Source of the DNA: Bacteroidota bacterium
Lineage (GTDB): Bacteria > Bacteroidota > Bacteroidia > Bacteroidales > Bacteroidaceae
NCBI GenBank assembly: GCA_023458215.1
Contig: JAEXAJ010000159.1
Location: 62,001-126,000 of the forward strand
DNA: 64,000 nucleotides
Direction: 5' to 3'
Made by a program: the position numbers and the translations under genes. Position 1 is the stretch's first letter, and each line of letters begins with the position of its first letter. Below are positions 37,763-46,282 of this stretch, piece by piece. Below the pieces are notes generated by a model. It saw only the letters and a list, made by a program, of their open reading frames with translations, made no database searches and had not been told where the DNA came from.

Positions 37763-37790
37763 GCAATATCTGGTTGATATTGCAAATATA
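37763..37790 (-). promoter_or_regulatory. -7 box and palindrome at the histidine kinase start
   Basis: On the minus strand TATATTTG (37783-37790) fits TAnnTTTG. Between it and the ATG at 37761 lies a perfect palindrome GCAATATC-TGGTT-GATATTGC (37763-37783) covering the expected start point and leader. It could be an operator or a stem that masks the ribosome-binding region. Confidence 0.5.
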
Positions 37791-37874
37791 CTATTTTTAT
37801 TGTTCATTTTTCATATAGTTACAAATTCTCTTCAAATAGTAGTATATTTAAAGCAATGCAGTAGTATAAGAAGA

Positions 37875-37908
37875 ACATCCGGGTATCATGGGATTGATAT
37901 CCGGATGT
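37875..37908 (-). terminator. Stem-loop terminator after GH31
   Basis: ACATCCGGGTATCA (37875-37888) pairs with TGATATCCGGATGT (37895-37908), 13 of 14 positions plus a G-U, with a 6-base loop. In the minus direction a T-rich stretch (TTCTTCTTATACT) follows, so it should end the GH31 message. Confidence 0.7.
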
Positions 37909-37943
37909 TGTATAAAAAAGGGACAATGTGTAAGTATGGAGAT

Positions 37944-40304
37944 TTAGAACTTCACATTCGTTTTCTTTCCTGTATAGTTGATACTCTTTCCTCCTTTCAT
38001 CGGTGCATCTCCCGTTCCTGATTTCTGATTTACCAATACTACTTTGAATTTGCGGTTCTTCAGCATACCGGGATACTCTCCCTGACGGTCTTCTATCGTC
38101 AGATTGCGAGTTTTGTCATTCCATTGGAAACGGATGGTGGAATACATACCTTTTTCGTAGTTGTAGTTATCATTCTCGTCTTCATACAGCGTAAACGTAC
38201 CATCTGCACCGGGATAGATGCGGATTTCCAGATTATCCCAGTTCTTTTCCGTGGAATACTGAACCTGCGGACCGAAAGGCAGGATACTTCCGGCTTTGAT
38301 ATATACGGGCAAGATGTCTTTGGTCACAGCACGGTTTACGGTTTGTCCACCTGATTGTTTTTGGTTATTCCAAAAATCCCACCAATCGGCTCCTTCGGGC
38401 AGATAAACAGACCATTCGGTTACTTCGGGTTTAGTGACAGGAGCCACCAGCATAGAGCGACCGAAAAGGTATTCACCACCCAACTCATAGGTTTTCTTAT
38501 CAGCAGTGAAATCCATCAGTAACGGACGCATAAAGGTACCGTCGTTCTTCGAAACATCCCAAGAGGTGCTATATATATAAGGTAAGAGGCGATAACGCAG
38601 TTTAATCATTTTCTCTTGAGCGTCGAAACACCAGTCACCACGCTTGCCGAAGTTCCAGATTTCACGGGGTAGCTCTGTTCCGTGTGAACGCATCATGGGG
38701 CAGAAAGTGCCGAATTGCATCCAGCGCACATACAAGTCTTGGTACTTGGGATTCTTGGCACCGCCTTCTTGGTTCCAGCGGCCGGCAAAGAAACCACCTA
38801 TGTCACTGTTCCAGTTAGGAATACCCATGAGGGTGTAGTTCAGTGCGGCAGGTATTTGTTTTTCCAGCATCTCCCAGGTGGAGGTTACGTCACCGCTCCA
38901 AGTATTGGAACCATAGCGTTGCTGACCGATGAAGCCTGAACGGGTGAGGATGACTACACGTTTGTTTTGGTCGAATGCTTTTTGATGAGAAGCGATTCCT
39001 GCATTGTGCATCAATGAGAAAGCGTTCTTTACGCTGCGGTAAGAACCCAGTGAGGTGGGCAGGTCATAATCGGAGTCCTTGCGGTTGATGTGGTCGGGTT
39101 CTGTAGAGTCGAGCCACCAGCCGTCGTTGCCGATATAACTGAAAATACCTTTATTGAGATACTTCCAATAGATCTCTCTGGCTTCGGGGTTATAAGCATC
39201 ATACGGACGGGCGCCGCTTTCAGGAGGCCAGGTGTCGAAGTTGATAACCATACCTTTGGAGTCGAACTCTTTGCGTTGTTCGGTTTTAGGACCGAAACCG
39301 GGCCATGCCACAATCATCAGTTTGGCGTTGAGACGATGTATTTCGTCAGCCCATTTCTTAGGTTCGGGGAAACGCTCGGGGTCGAAGCTGTGAGAGTTCC
39401 AGGCACTATCGGTCTTCTGATATTCGGGCCAGTAACGCCAGTCCTGAATCATACAGTCGATGGGGATTTGTAGCTTGCGGAATTCTTTCAGTACATTGAG
39501 GTTTTCTTCCTGGGTATGATAACGCTCTTTGCTTTGGAAGAAACCATAGCTCCATAACGGAAGCATGGGGGCATGTCCTGTGAGGTCACGTACTTGGGCA
39601 ATAATCTGATCGGGAGTACCGCCGTACATAAAATAGTAATCGGCACAATGTCCCAGGCTTTCAAAAGCCAACTCCTGCGGAGTGTCCACAAACTCGGAGA
39701 TGGAGTAATTGTCCCAATACACGGCATAACCTTTTGTGGGTGACATGAAGTAGGGAGAGTAGGTGAACATGTTCTCATTTTGCATGTGATGCGTGGAGTT
39801 GCGGCGGTTGAGCTTGCCATCCATCACCTGGCCGACACCGTAGACGGGTTCGTCCCGATCCAACAAGAAAGCTCCTCTTACCTGATAGGAGGGAGTGCCT
39901 GCATCGTTCTTTGCAGCAAAGGAGGTGCCATAGTCTTTGTCTTTCAGTAACTCTTGTCCATCGGGAGTATAGAAACTGATCCCTCCGGTGACGGGATTGA
40001 CAAGAACCTTCAACCGGGAAGATTTCAGCGCATACAATCCTCCTTCCTGAGATACTTCTATCGGAGTAGCTTCGGGCAATTTGGTTACGACCAGGCTTTC
40101 CTTGTTATAGCTTTTGCCTTCGGGAGTTTTGTAAACGCGGACAATGTAAGGCGAATAAAAGCCTACATTGATGTCCATTCCTTGAGTGGAGTACTTGACT
40201 CCTTGCTCGGTGCGTTGCACGTTCTGTGCTGTGCAGAGAGTGGTTGCAATCATGGTTGCGCAAGCCAGCAGCAAACCGGCTTTTCTACTGAATTTCATTT
40301 TCAT
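37944..40304 (-). CDS. GH31 alpha-xylosidase / alpha-glucosidase
   Basis: This 786-residue secreted enzyme (signal peptide ending LCTAQ) has the GH31 layout: N-terminal beta-sandwich, barrel with PLWSYGFFQSKERY and DWRYWPEYQ, nucleophile Asp399 in GWWLDSTEPD, acid/base Asp472 in TWSGDVTSTWEML, and GGFFAGRWNQEGG with MRSHGTE before C-terminal beta domains. The WWLDSTEPD form and the absence of a PA14 insert favour alpha-xylosidase activity, as in xyloglucan or branched xylan loci, but alpha-glucosidase is possible. Its own promoter has TACCTTTG (40335-40342, minus) with a GTTG -33 box at 22 bp. The kinase-less AraC sensor upstream is the likely regulator. Confidence 0.92.
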   Translation of the reverse strand: MKMKFSRKAGLLLACATMIATTLCTAQNVQRTEQGVKYSTQGMDINVGFYSPYIVRVYKTPEGKSYNKESLVVTKLPEATPIEVSQEGGLYALKSSRLKVLVNPVTGGISFYTPDGQELLKDKDYGTSFAAKNDAGTPSYQVRGAFLLDRDEPVYGVGQVMDGKLNRRNSTHHMQNENMFTYSPYFMSPTKGYAVYWDNYSISEFVDTPQELAFESLGHCADYYFMYGGTPDQIIAQVRDLTGHAPMLPLWSYGFFQSKERYHTQEENLNVLKEFRKLQIPIDCMIQDWRYWPEYQKTDSAWNSHSFDPERFPEPKKWADEIHRLNAKLMIVAWPGFGPKTEQRKEFDSKGMVINFDTWPPESGARPYDAYNPEAREIYWKYLNKGIFSYIGNDGWWLDSTEPDHINRKDSDYDLPTSLGSYRSVKNAFSLMHNAGIASHQKAFDQNKRVVILTRSGFIGQQRYGSNTWSGDVTSTWEMLEKQIPAALNYTLMGIPNWNSDIGGFFAGRWNQEGGAKNPKYQDLYVRWMQFGTFCPMMRSHGTELPREIWNFGKRGDWCFDAQEKMIKLRYRLLPYIYSTSWDVSKNDGTFMRPLLMDFTADKKTYELGGEYLFGRSMLVAPVTKPEVTEWSVYLPEGADWWDFWNNQKQSGGQTVNRAVTKDILPVYIKAGSILPFGPQVQYSTEKNWDNLEIRIYPGADGTFTLYEDENDNYNYEKGMYSTIRFQWNDKTRNLTIEDRQGEYPGMLKNRKFKVVLVNQKSGTGDAPMKGGKSINYTGKKTNVKF

Positions 40305-40334
40305 GGTCTTTCAACGTGTTTTCATTTTACCCTG

Positions 40335-40368
40335 CAAAGGTACGCCGTAGAGCCATCGGTGTTGCAAC
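40335..40368 (-). promoter_or_regulatory. Promoter of the GH31 gene
   Basis: The minus strand carries GTTG (40365-40368), 22 bp, then TACCTTTG (40335-40342), close to the Bacteroides consensus. The leader to the ATG at 40304 would be about 24 bases. Confidence 0.5.
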
Positions 40369-40391
40369 AATCCTGTTGAAACGAACAACAC

Positions 40392-43031
40392 TCAGGTTGA
40401 TTTCTGCTCTCTGGCTGCATATTCCGAAGGTCGGCAGCCGTACATTTCCTGAAAACATTTGCTCAGATAACTGGTACTGCTGAATCCGGTACGTTCGGCA
40501 ATTTCGGTGATGCTGAGACGGTTCTCAAGTATCAGTTGTGCGGCCCGTTGCAGGCGGATGTTACGGATAAACAGACTGGGCGACTGGTCGAGCAGGGCTA
40601 CCAGTTTGCGATAAAGTCCGGTACGTTCCATGCAGAGGTCACGGCTCAGTTGCTCTACCGAGTAGCCGGGAACGTGCAGATTCTTCTCCACCTGCTCGAT
40701 GGCTTGGGTGAGGAAAGTATCTTCTGCCGGTGTCAGAGAAGGCTCCTCTTCTTTATGGATGGGCGGTGGTATGTGCGTTTCTTCTGCGTGGGTTCTCTGT
40801 TCGCTCTCGTAACGGCTGCACTGTTCTATCAGATTGCGGATGCGCAACAATAGAATTTCTTCTTTGTGGCGGCGTTCCATTTCTTTTCTTGTCCGATAAG
40901 TGTAAAGGCGGATGCTTGCGTAGATTATTATCAACAGTAGAATCAGATAAACGGTATATGCCAGGTTCGTTTTCCACCAGGGGGCATGAATGATGATGTT
41001 TACTTTGGTTATCTGCTGTTCGTTCCAATTGCCGGCATCGCCCGATGCCATCACTTTGAGCGTGTAGTTTCCCGGAGGCAGATTAGTGTAAGACACTTTT
41101 AAGATGCCGTTGCTTTCCTTGCTGTTGGTGGTAGAAAGCCAGTTCGAATCGATTCCTTCCAGTTGATAGCGGTAGTATGTGCGCTCCGGATTGAAATAAT
41201 TCAGTGCGGAGAATTCGCAGGTAATGAAGTTTTGATTGTACTTCAATGAGATTTCCCGGGTATAAGCAGTGGCTTTGGGTAGGATAATCCGGTCATTATA
41301 GGCTTTAGCAGGGATTACTCTTTCGCCATGCAGATAGAAGGCGGTGAAGACGGGCTGATAAGGTAGTCCGGGAATAGCCGGCTTGGACATTGGAGGAAGG
41401 GTTGTAAACCCGTCCACTCCTCCGAAGTAAAGAGTCCCGTTGCTCGATTCGAAAGCGGAGTTTGCTATATATTCTCCCTCCAAGGTACCATCGCGTTGGT
41501 TGTAATTGGTGATACTGATATGTTGTGTCTTCGGGTCGATGCTGAGTTGTGAGATTCCGTTACTGGTAGTCACCCATATTCTGTGTTGCCGGTCTTCGAG
41601 GATGGCTTGTACGAAGTTATTGGTCAATCCATCCTCACGGTAGAAACGGCGCGGTTTTGTTTGTGTGTCATGCCAGAAGAGTTCCAACCCGTCTGCCGTC
41701 CCCGCCCAAATCCATCCTCTGCTATCTCTGCACAGGGCCGTATAACTTTTATTATGAAAAGAAGTGGAGCGGGAAGATTGCAGCTTAGCTTGCAATTCGT
41801 TGGAGAGGGAAGAGAGGAGGATGGGAGTGAGGCTTCGGGTTCCGTCCTCTTGAACATCCAGTTGGTAAATTGCGGAACGTTCTTTGATATAGATGTTCCC
41901 TTCTTTGTCTTCGGCAAAGTGGGTGACGGCTATATCTTCTTCGTTCGATACAGGGAATGCTTTCCGGTCTGTATGTACCAGTTTGTACATGGCAGGATGG
42001 TAGTAAAGTAATCCTCGGTTGAAGGTTCCTAGCCACAAAGCCCCTTGCCGGTCTTGAAACACAGTGCTGATTTCTGTAGCCGGCACACTTCCTTTTTGGG
42101 TTTTGAGTGAAGGCAGGTGTTGCTGTGTCCCTTTATCGAGGTCGATAATCCAAAGACCACGGATGCAACTGATGTATGCTTTATGATCGTCAGAAATAAT
42201 TAAGGTATTCAGCGTGTAGTCCTTTTCCATGATTTTGGTCCATACCTGCTGTTGCGTGTCGAAGTGAAAGAAGCCTCCTTTTGCCCCGTTGCGTAACTGA
42301 TAGAATCCATCCTTGCCGCGGACTACAAGTGAGGTATTCCGGAACTTCATCTCTTCATCTTGGGGATAGGCTGCTTGGGCATAGAGCTGTTTCCCTGTTT
42401 TGAGATTGTGGCAGACGAGCTCTCCGGTATTGTAAAACAGGTATAGGGAGTGGGTATCCGTAGCCAAATCTTGTATCTTTCCTTGATTGGCGGATAACTT
42501 TAGATTGAATTTGAGCTCTTGTTGCAGAAGTTTTCCGTCACTTATCAACCATATTCGCCTTTGATCGTCTACAAACAGGTCGTCTATGGGTTTCTCTATA
42601 CCTTTGTTTTTGAAATAAGAATTCAGGTCGGTGATGTATTGCTGCTTCTGCAAGTTAACACACATCAGCCGGTGGTGGTCTTTAATCCATAACAATGAGT
42701 CGGCACTGAGGTAGATGTGATAATAGCCGTCGTATTGACTGAGTGGATAAATATCTTCCGATGTGCGGTGAAGATTGGTGAAGTGTACGCCGTCATATAG
42801 ATTGATGCTTCCGCTGGTAGTGAAGGTCATTCTGCCGTCGGGGAGCTGGAAGATGTAGCGTATCTGATTGTCACTCAGCCCTTGCATGGCGTTGATGGTG
42901 ATAAATTGGAAATCGTCCGCATAGGTATGGCAAAGAGGTACTTCTAAGAATAAAACAAGTAAAAATAGATGTTTTATACTTTCTATGTAATGCCGGTATG
43001 TCTGTGTGATAGTATCCAAAACTCTTTCCAT
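40392..43031 (-). CDS. HTCS-like membrane sensor fused to AraC domain, without kinase or receiver
   Basis: From the ATG at 43031 the protein has 879 residues. It has an N-terminal membrane/signal segment (FLLVLFLEVPLC), a periplasmic beta-propeller region with blades such as GALWLGTFNRGLLYYHP and WIWAGTADGLELF, a Y_Y_Y domain (FSALNYFNPERTYYRYQLEG), a membrane helix (AYTVYLILLLIIIYASI), a short charged linker and a C-terminal AraC-type helix-turn-helix (LSITEIAERTGFSSTSYLSKC). The HisKA, HATPase and receiver domains of a normal HTCS are missing without any frame break. It would therefore have to regulate as a membrane-tethered one-component factor. The open frame extends to 43163, but that stretch is translated repeat DNA and is rejected. 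It probably controls GH31. Confidence 0.88.
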   Translation of the reverse strand: MERVLDTITQTYRHYIESIKHLFLLVLFLEVPLCHTYADDFQFITINAMQGLSDNQIRYIFQLPDGRMTFTTSGSINLYDGVHFTNLHRTSEDIYPLSQYDGYYHIYLSADSLLWIKDHHRLMCVNLQKQQYITDLNSYFKNKGIEKPIDDLFVDDQRRIWLISDGKLLQQELKFNLKLSANQGKIQDLATDTHSLYLFYNTGELVCHNLKTGKQLYAQAAYPQDEEMKFRNTSLVVRGKDGFYQLRNGAKGGFFHFDTQQQVWTKIMEKDYTLNTLIISDDHKAYISCIRGLWIIDLDKGTQQHLPSLKTQKGSVPATEISTVFQDRQGALWLGTFNRGLLYYHPAMYKLVHTDRKAFPVSNEEDIAVTHFAEDKEGNIYIKERSAIYQLDVQEDGTRSLTPILLSSLSNELQAKLQSSRSTSFHNKSYTALCRDSRGWIWAGTADGLELFWHDTQTKPRRFYREDGLTNNFVQAILEDRQHRIWVTTSNGISQLSIDPKTQHISITNYNQRDGTLEGEYIANSAFESSNGTLYFGGVDGFTTLPPMSKPAIPGLPYQPVFTAFYLHGERVIPAKAYNDRIILPKATAYTREISLKYNQNFITCEFSALNYFNPERTYYRYQLEGIDSNWLSTTNSKESNGILKVSYTNLPPGNYTLKVMASGDAGNWNEQQITKVNIIIHAPWWKTNLAYTVYLILLLIIIYASIRLYTYRTRKEMERRHKEEILLLRIRNLIEQCSRYESEQRTHAEETHIPPPIHKEEEPSLTPAEDTFLTQAIEQVEKNLHVPGYSVEQLSRDLCMERTGLYRKLVALLDQSPSLFIRNIRLQRAAQLILENRLSITEIAERTGFSSTSYLSKCFQEMYGCRPSEYAAREQKST

Positions 43032-43056
43032 AGTAATACGTTCCTGTTTTCGTAGG

Positions 43057-43064
43057 CAAAGATA
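43057..43064 (-). promoter_or_regulatory. -7 box of the kinase-less sensor gene
   Basis: The minus strand reads TATCTTTG, matching TAnnTTTG, 26 bases before the ATG at 43031. No clean -33 box is seen; the palindrome array at 43091-43174 begins just upstream, which fits activator-dependent transcription. Confidence 0.5.
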
Positions 43065-43090
43065 CACTTTTACTTCTAATCCGTCGATCC

Positions 43091-43174
43091 TTGCCATCAT
43101 ATTGGCAAAGCTTTGCCATCGTATTGGCAATCTATTGCCATCGGCTTGGCAAGACTTTGCCACTTCGATGGCAA
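43091..43174. repeat. Four tandem palindromes with 22-bp period
   Basis: TTGCCA recurs at 43091, 43113, 43135 and 43157, exactly 22 bp apart. Each is followed 11 or 12 bp after its start by TTGGCAA or TGGCAA (43102, 43124, 43146, 43169), so every unit is an inverted repeat with a 4- to 6-base centre. Twenty-two base pairs is close to two helical turns, so a regulator could bind all copies on one DNA face. The array lies upstream of the sensor gene starting at 43031 and just after the LacI stop codon. Confidence 0.85.
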
Positions 43175-43198
43175 AAAGTCAAAGAGGCTATTCGGGAA

Positions 43199-44218
43199 TC
43201 AGCTTGTTCTTATCGAACTTTCTCTCACTTGTAGTTGCGTAGGAACTATCACTTGCTTGATAGTCTTATTCCCTCTAGTTTGCTCTATCAGCAGTTGGCA
43301 GGCTGTTTCTCCCATTTTATAGGTTTGGTGGCATATGGCAGACAGTTTGGGTTCTATGTAATTGGCATGTTGTTCGTCGGTATATCCTATAATGGCTATA
43401 TCGTCCGGTATGCGCAACCCATGGCTCTTGATTACCTCAATGGCGGCAAAAGCCAATGTGTCATTCATTGCAAGGATGGCATCGGGCGGATTGGGTAGGG
43501 AGAGCAGTGTTTCAGCGGCAATCTTTCCTTCTTCATAATCAATCTTCCGGCACACTACCAGTTCTTTTTCGATAGGGATCCGATTGTTGCGCAGTGCCTC
43601 CAGATAACCATGTTTCCGCTTCTTTACAATATCCAGGTGATTGGCGCCCCCGATAAAGGCGACCCGCTTGCTGCCGTTGTCCAATAGATGCTGGGTAGCT
43701 ATTTGTGCGGAGTGTTCGCCATCGGCCACTACCGAAGAAAACCGGTCGGTGAGACAGACACGGTCGAATAAAATAAGTGGCATGTTGATATCTTTCAAGG
43801 CGGAGAAGTGGGAATAATCCGTCGTTTCTTGCGACAGGCAGGCAATAATGCCTTCCACCCGCATATTCACCAGGTTCTCTATGTTTCTCTTTTCGTTCTC
43901 GTACGACTCGTGCGAGGTAGTGATAATGACAAAGTATCCGTTACGGATCGCCATATTCTCTATCCCATTCAAGATGGACGAGAAGAAGTGAGTGACAATG
44001 TCCGGCACTACTACTCCGATAATGCGGGGTGCATTCTTTCGCAGGCTCAGTGCAAAGGGGTTGGGGCGGTAATTCATCTCTTTGGCCAGCTCTTTAACCT
44101 TGGCGCAGAGTTCACGGCTGATTTCAGGACTATCTTTCAAGGCCCTCGAAACGGTGGGGATGGACACCCCCAATGTCCGGGCAATATCTTTGAGCGAAGT
44201 ATGTTTCTGGTTTTTCAT
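43199..44218 (-). CDS. LacI family transcriptional repressor
   Basis: This 339-residue soluble regulator has the LacI plan: N-terminal helix-turn-helix and hinge (SLKDIARTLGVSIPTVSRALKD, NYRPNPFALSLR) and a periplasmic-binding-protein-like effector domain (IIGVVVPDIVTHFFSSIL, GSKRVAFIGG, PDAILAMNDTLAFAAIEV, DDIAIIGYTDE). The ATG at 44218 is used; an in-frame ATG at 44257 adds 13 unlikely residues. It is divergent from the L-galactose operon starting at 44397, with a palindromic operator candidate between them (44297-44312), so it probably represses that operon and responds to L-galactose or a metabolite. The effector is inferred from position. Confidence 0.92.
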   Translation of the reverse strand: MKNQKHTSLKDIARTLGVSIPTVSRALKDSPEISRELCAKVKELAKEMNYRPNPFALSLRKNAPRIIGVVVPDIVTHFFSSILNGIENMAIRNGYFVIITTSHESYENEKRNIENLVNMRVEGIIACLSQETTDYSHFSALKDINMPLILFDRVCLTDRFSSVVADGEHSAQIATQHLLDNGSKRVAFIGGANHLDIVKKRKHGYLEALRNNRIPIEKELVVCRKIDYEEGKIAAETLLSLPNPPDAILAMNDTLAFAAIEVIKSHGLRIPDDIAIIGYTDEQHANYIEPKLSAICHQTYKMGETACQLLIEQTRGNKTIKQVIVPTQLQVRESSIRTS

Positions 44219-44296
44219 GGAATAGTCTTGAATTGGATTCGTACACAAAGTAAGCACATTTATTTTAGAAATCAGGTATCTGAGACATGTTTTTTT

Positions 44297-44312
44297 ACGT
44301 AAACCGTTACGT
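44297..44312. promoter_or_regulatory. Candidate LacI-family operator
   Basis: ACGTAA-ACCG-TTACGT is a perfect inverted repeat with the CG-containing centre usual for LacI-family sites. It lies between the divergent LacI (start 44218) and aldo/keto reductase (start 44397) genes, about 45 bp upstream of the latter's -7 box. Confidence 0.5.
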
Positions 44313-44356
44313 TACTTTTTCATCCGGTCGTAGTCTTATCAAATCCGATTCCTCTC

Positions 44357-44364
44357 TACTTTTG
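44357..44364 (+). promoter_or_regulatory. -7 box of the L-galactose operon
   Basis: TACTTTTG matches TAnnTTTG, 32 bases upstream of the ATG at 44397. The -33 region is weak, so an additional factor may be needed. Confidence 0.5.
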
Positions 44365-44396
44365 TCACAAGCAAAATAATTTAAATTCTGAGAAAT

Positions 44397-45329
44397 ATGC
44401 AGTACCATGAAATCGGCAAAACAGGGATGAAAGTATCTTCCCTTAGCTTCGGAGCTTCTTCGTTGGGAGGAGTTTTCCATGATATTAAAGAGAAAGAAGG
44501 CGTTGAAGCGGTCTTTACGGCTATCGAATTAGGAATGAATTTTATCGACGTTTCTCCTTACTACGGGCATTATAAAGCCGAAACGGTGTTGGGTAAAGCA
44601 CTGAAAGACATCCCTCGTGACCGTTATTACCTATCCACTAAGGTAGGACGCTACGGCGCGGACGGAATTAATACGTGGGATTACTCGGCAAAGCGTGTCA
44701 CCGAAAGCGTGTACCAAAGTATGGAGAGGCTGAATATCGACTTCATTGATCTGATTAATGTACACGATATTGAGTTTGCCGATTTGAACCAAGTGGTGAA
44801 TGAAACACTGCCTGCGTTGGTCGAACTGCGTGAGAAAGGTGTAGTGGGGCATGTGGGGATTACCGATCTGCAACTCGAAAACTTGCAATGGGTTATAGAG
44901 CATTCGCCCAATGGCACTGTCGAGTCTATTCTCAACTTCTGCCACTACTGCCTTTGTGATGATAAATTGGTGGACTTCCTCGATTACTTTGAGTCCAAAG
45001 GTATCGGTGTTATCAATGCCTCTCCCTTGTCTATGGGACTATTGACCGAACGTGGCGTACCTGCATGGCATCCGGCTCCTGCCACTTTGGTCGCTGCATG
45101 CCGCCGGGCGATGGAGCATTGCAAGGCAACCCACTATCCGATCGAGAAACTCGCTATGCAGTTCTCTGTCAGCAATCCTAGAATTGCCACCACCCTGTTC
45201 AGTACTGCCAATCCGCAGAATGTGAAGAAGAATGTCTCGTTCATAGAAGAACCGATGGATTGGGAGTTGGTCAATGAAGTTCGGAAGATCATAGGAGATC
45301 AGCAACGTGTAAGCTGGGCAAACTCATAA
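44397..45329 (+). CDS. L-galactose / L-fucose dehydrogenase (aldo/keto reductase)
   Basis: The 310-residue cytoplasmic protein is an aldo/keto reductase: SSLSFGASSLGG start, FIDVSPYYGHYKAETVLGKAL (catalytic Asp and Tyr), STKVGRYG (catalytic Lys), INVHDIE, and the NAD(P)-binding end (ATTLFSTANPQNVKKN). It resembles the L-galactose dehydrogenase branch, which oxidises L-galactose (or L-fucose, D-arabinose) to the lactone. With the lactonase 14 bp downstream, a FucP-like permease and a zinc dehydrogenase it reproduces the order and families of the L-galactose pathway described in Bacteroides vulgatus. Assignment to L-galactose rather than L-fucose rests on that synteny. Confidence 0.87.
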   Translation: MQYHEIGKTGMKVSSLSFGASSLGGVFHDIKEKEGVEAVFTAIELGMNFIDVSPYYGHYKAETVLGKALKDIPRDRYYLSTKVGRYGADGINTWDYSAKRVTESVYQSMERLNIDFIDLINVHDIEFADLNQVVNETLPALVELREKGVVGHVGITDLQLENLQWVIEHSPNGTVESILNFCHYCLCDDKLVDFLDYFESKGIGVINASPLSMGLLTERGVPAWHPAPATLVAACRRAMEHCKATHYPIEKLAMQFSVSNPRIATTLFSTANPQNVKKNVSFIEEPMDWELVNEVRKIIGDQQRVSWANS

Positions 45330-45343
45330 TATCGGATTGCCCT

Positions 45344-46267
45344 ATGGACTATACAATCATTGATGCCCATGCCCATTTGTGGCTGCGACAAGATACGCTG
45401 GTAGACGGCTTGCCTATCCGTACTTTAGAACAAGGTCGTTCGCTGTTTATGGGAGAAGTGCGCCAGATGCTTCCCCCTTTTATGGTGGACGGCGTGAATA
45501 GTGCGGAGGTTTTCCTTTCGAATATGGATTATGCCCGTGTCTCGGCTGCCGTCATTACGCAAGAGTATATTGATGGTATTCAGAATGACTATCTGGAAGA
45601 GGTTGTTTCGCGCTATCCCAACCGTTTCTTTGTGTGTGGCATGTGCGAATTCCGTAAGCCGGGTTTCTTTGCGCAGGCTAAAGAGCTTATTGAAAAAGGG
45701 TTTAAGGCTATCAAGATTCCTGCTCAACGTCTGTTGTTGAAAGAAGGGCGGGTGATGCTGAATAATGATGAGATGATGCGGATGTTCCGTTATATGGAGG
45801 AGCGGGGAGTCCTGCTTTCCATCGACCTGGCAGACGGAGCTACGCAAGTTTCCGAAATGGAAGAGGTTATTCAGGAGTGTCCCCGCTTGAAGATTGCTAT
45901 CGGGCACTTCGGGATGGTGACACTTCCCGATTGGGAAGAACAAATCCGCTTGGCACGCCATCCGCAGGTGATGATTGAGTCCGGAGGAATCACCTGGCTT
46001 TTCAATGATGAGTTCTATCCGTTTGCCGGAGCAGTAAAAGCCATCCGCAAGGCTGCCGAATTGGTTGGAATGGAGAAGTTAATGTGGGGTTCCGATTATC
46101 CGCGTACCATTACAGCCATTACTTACAAGATGTCATACGACTTCATCACCAAGTCCGTGGAACTGACGGATGATGAAAAGCGATTATTCTTAGGAGAGAA
46201 TGCCCGTCGATTTTATGGCTTTGCTAATCTCTCCATACCACCTTACATCAAAAATATGTCAGAGTAA
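45344..46267 (+). CDS. L-galactono- / L-fucono-lactonase (amidohydrolase superfamily)
   Basis: This 307-residue protein is an amidohydrolase-fold lactonase. The N-terminal metal motif is IIDAHAHLW. Later come IKIPAQR, IAIGHFGM (metal-binding His), and MWGSDYPRT (catalytic Asp). Such enzymes of the COG2159/COG3618 type hydrolyse sugar lactones, and here the expected step is L-galactono-1,5-lactone to L-galactonate. It starts 14 bp after the aldo/keto reductase and ends 15 bp before the permease, so the three are one operon. L-fuconolactone could also be used, because the sugars differ only at C6. Confidence 0.87.
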   Translation: MDYTIIDAHAHLWLRQDTLVDGLPIRTLEQGRSLFMGEVRQMLPPFMVDGVNSAEVFLSNMDYARVSAAVITQEYIDGIQNDYLEEVVSRYPNRFFVCGMCEFRKPGFFAQAKELIEKGFKAIKIPAQRLLLKEGRVMLNNDEMMRMFRYMEERGVLLSIDLADGATQVSEMEEVIQECPRLKIAIGHFGMVTLPDWEEQIRLARHPQVMIESGGITWLFNDEFYPFAGAVKAIRKAAELVGMEKLMWGSDYPRTITAITYKMSYDFITKSVELTDDEKRLFLGENARRFYGFANLSIPPYIKNMSE

Positions 46268-46282
46268 ATAAAGGACAACACC

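Noticed and set aside
43032..43163. N-terminal extension of the kinase-less sensor to the first in-frame ATG
   Set aside because: The extra 44 residues are translated from the palindrome array and the promoter region, and they place the membrane signal too far inside the protein.
43091..43174. Possible short CRISPR array
   Set aside because: Units are 22 bp with no unique spacers of 30 bp or more, are palindromic throughout, and no cas genes are present.
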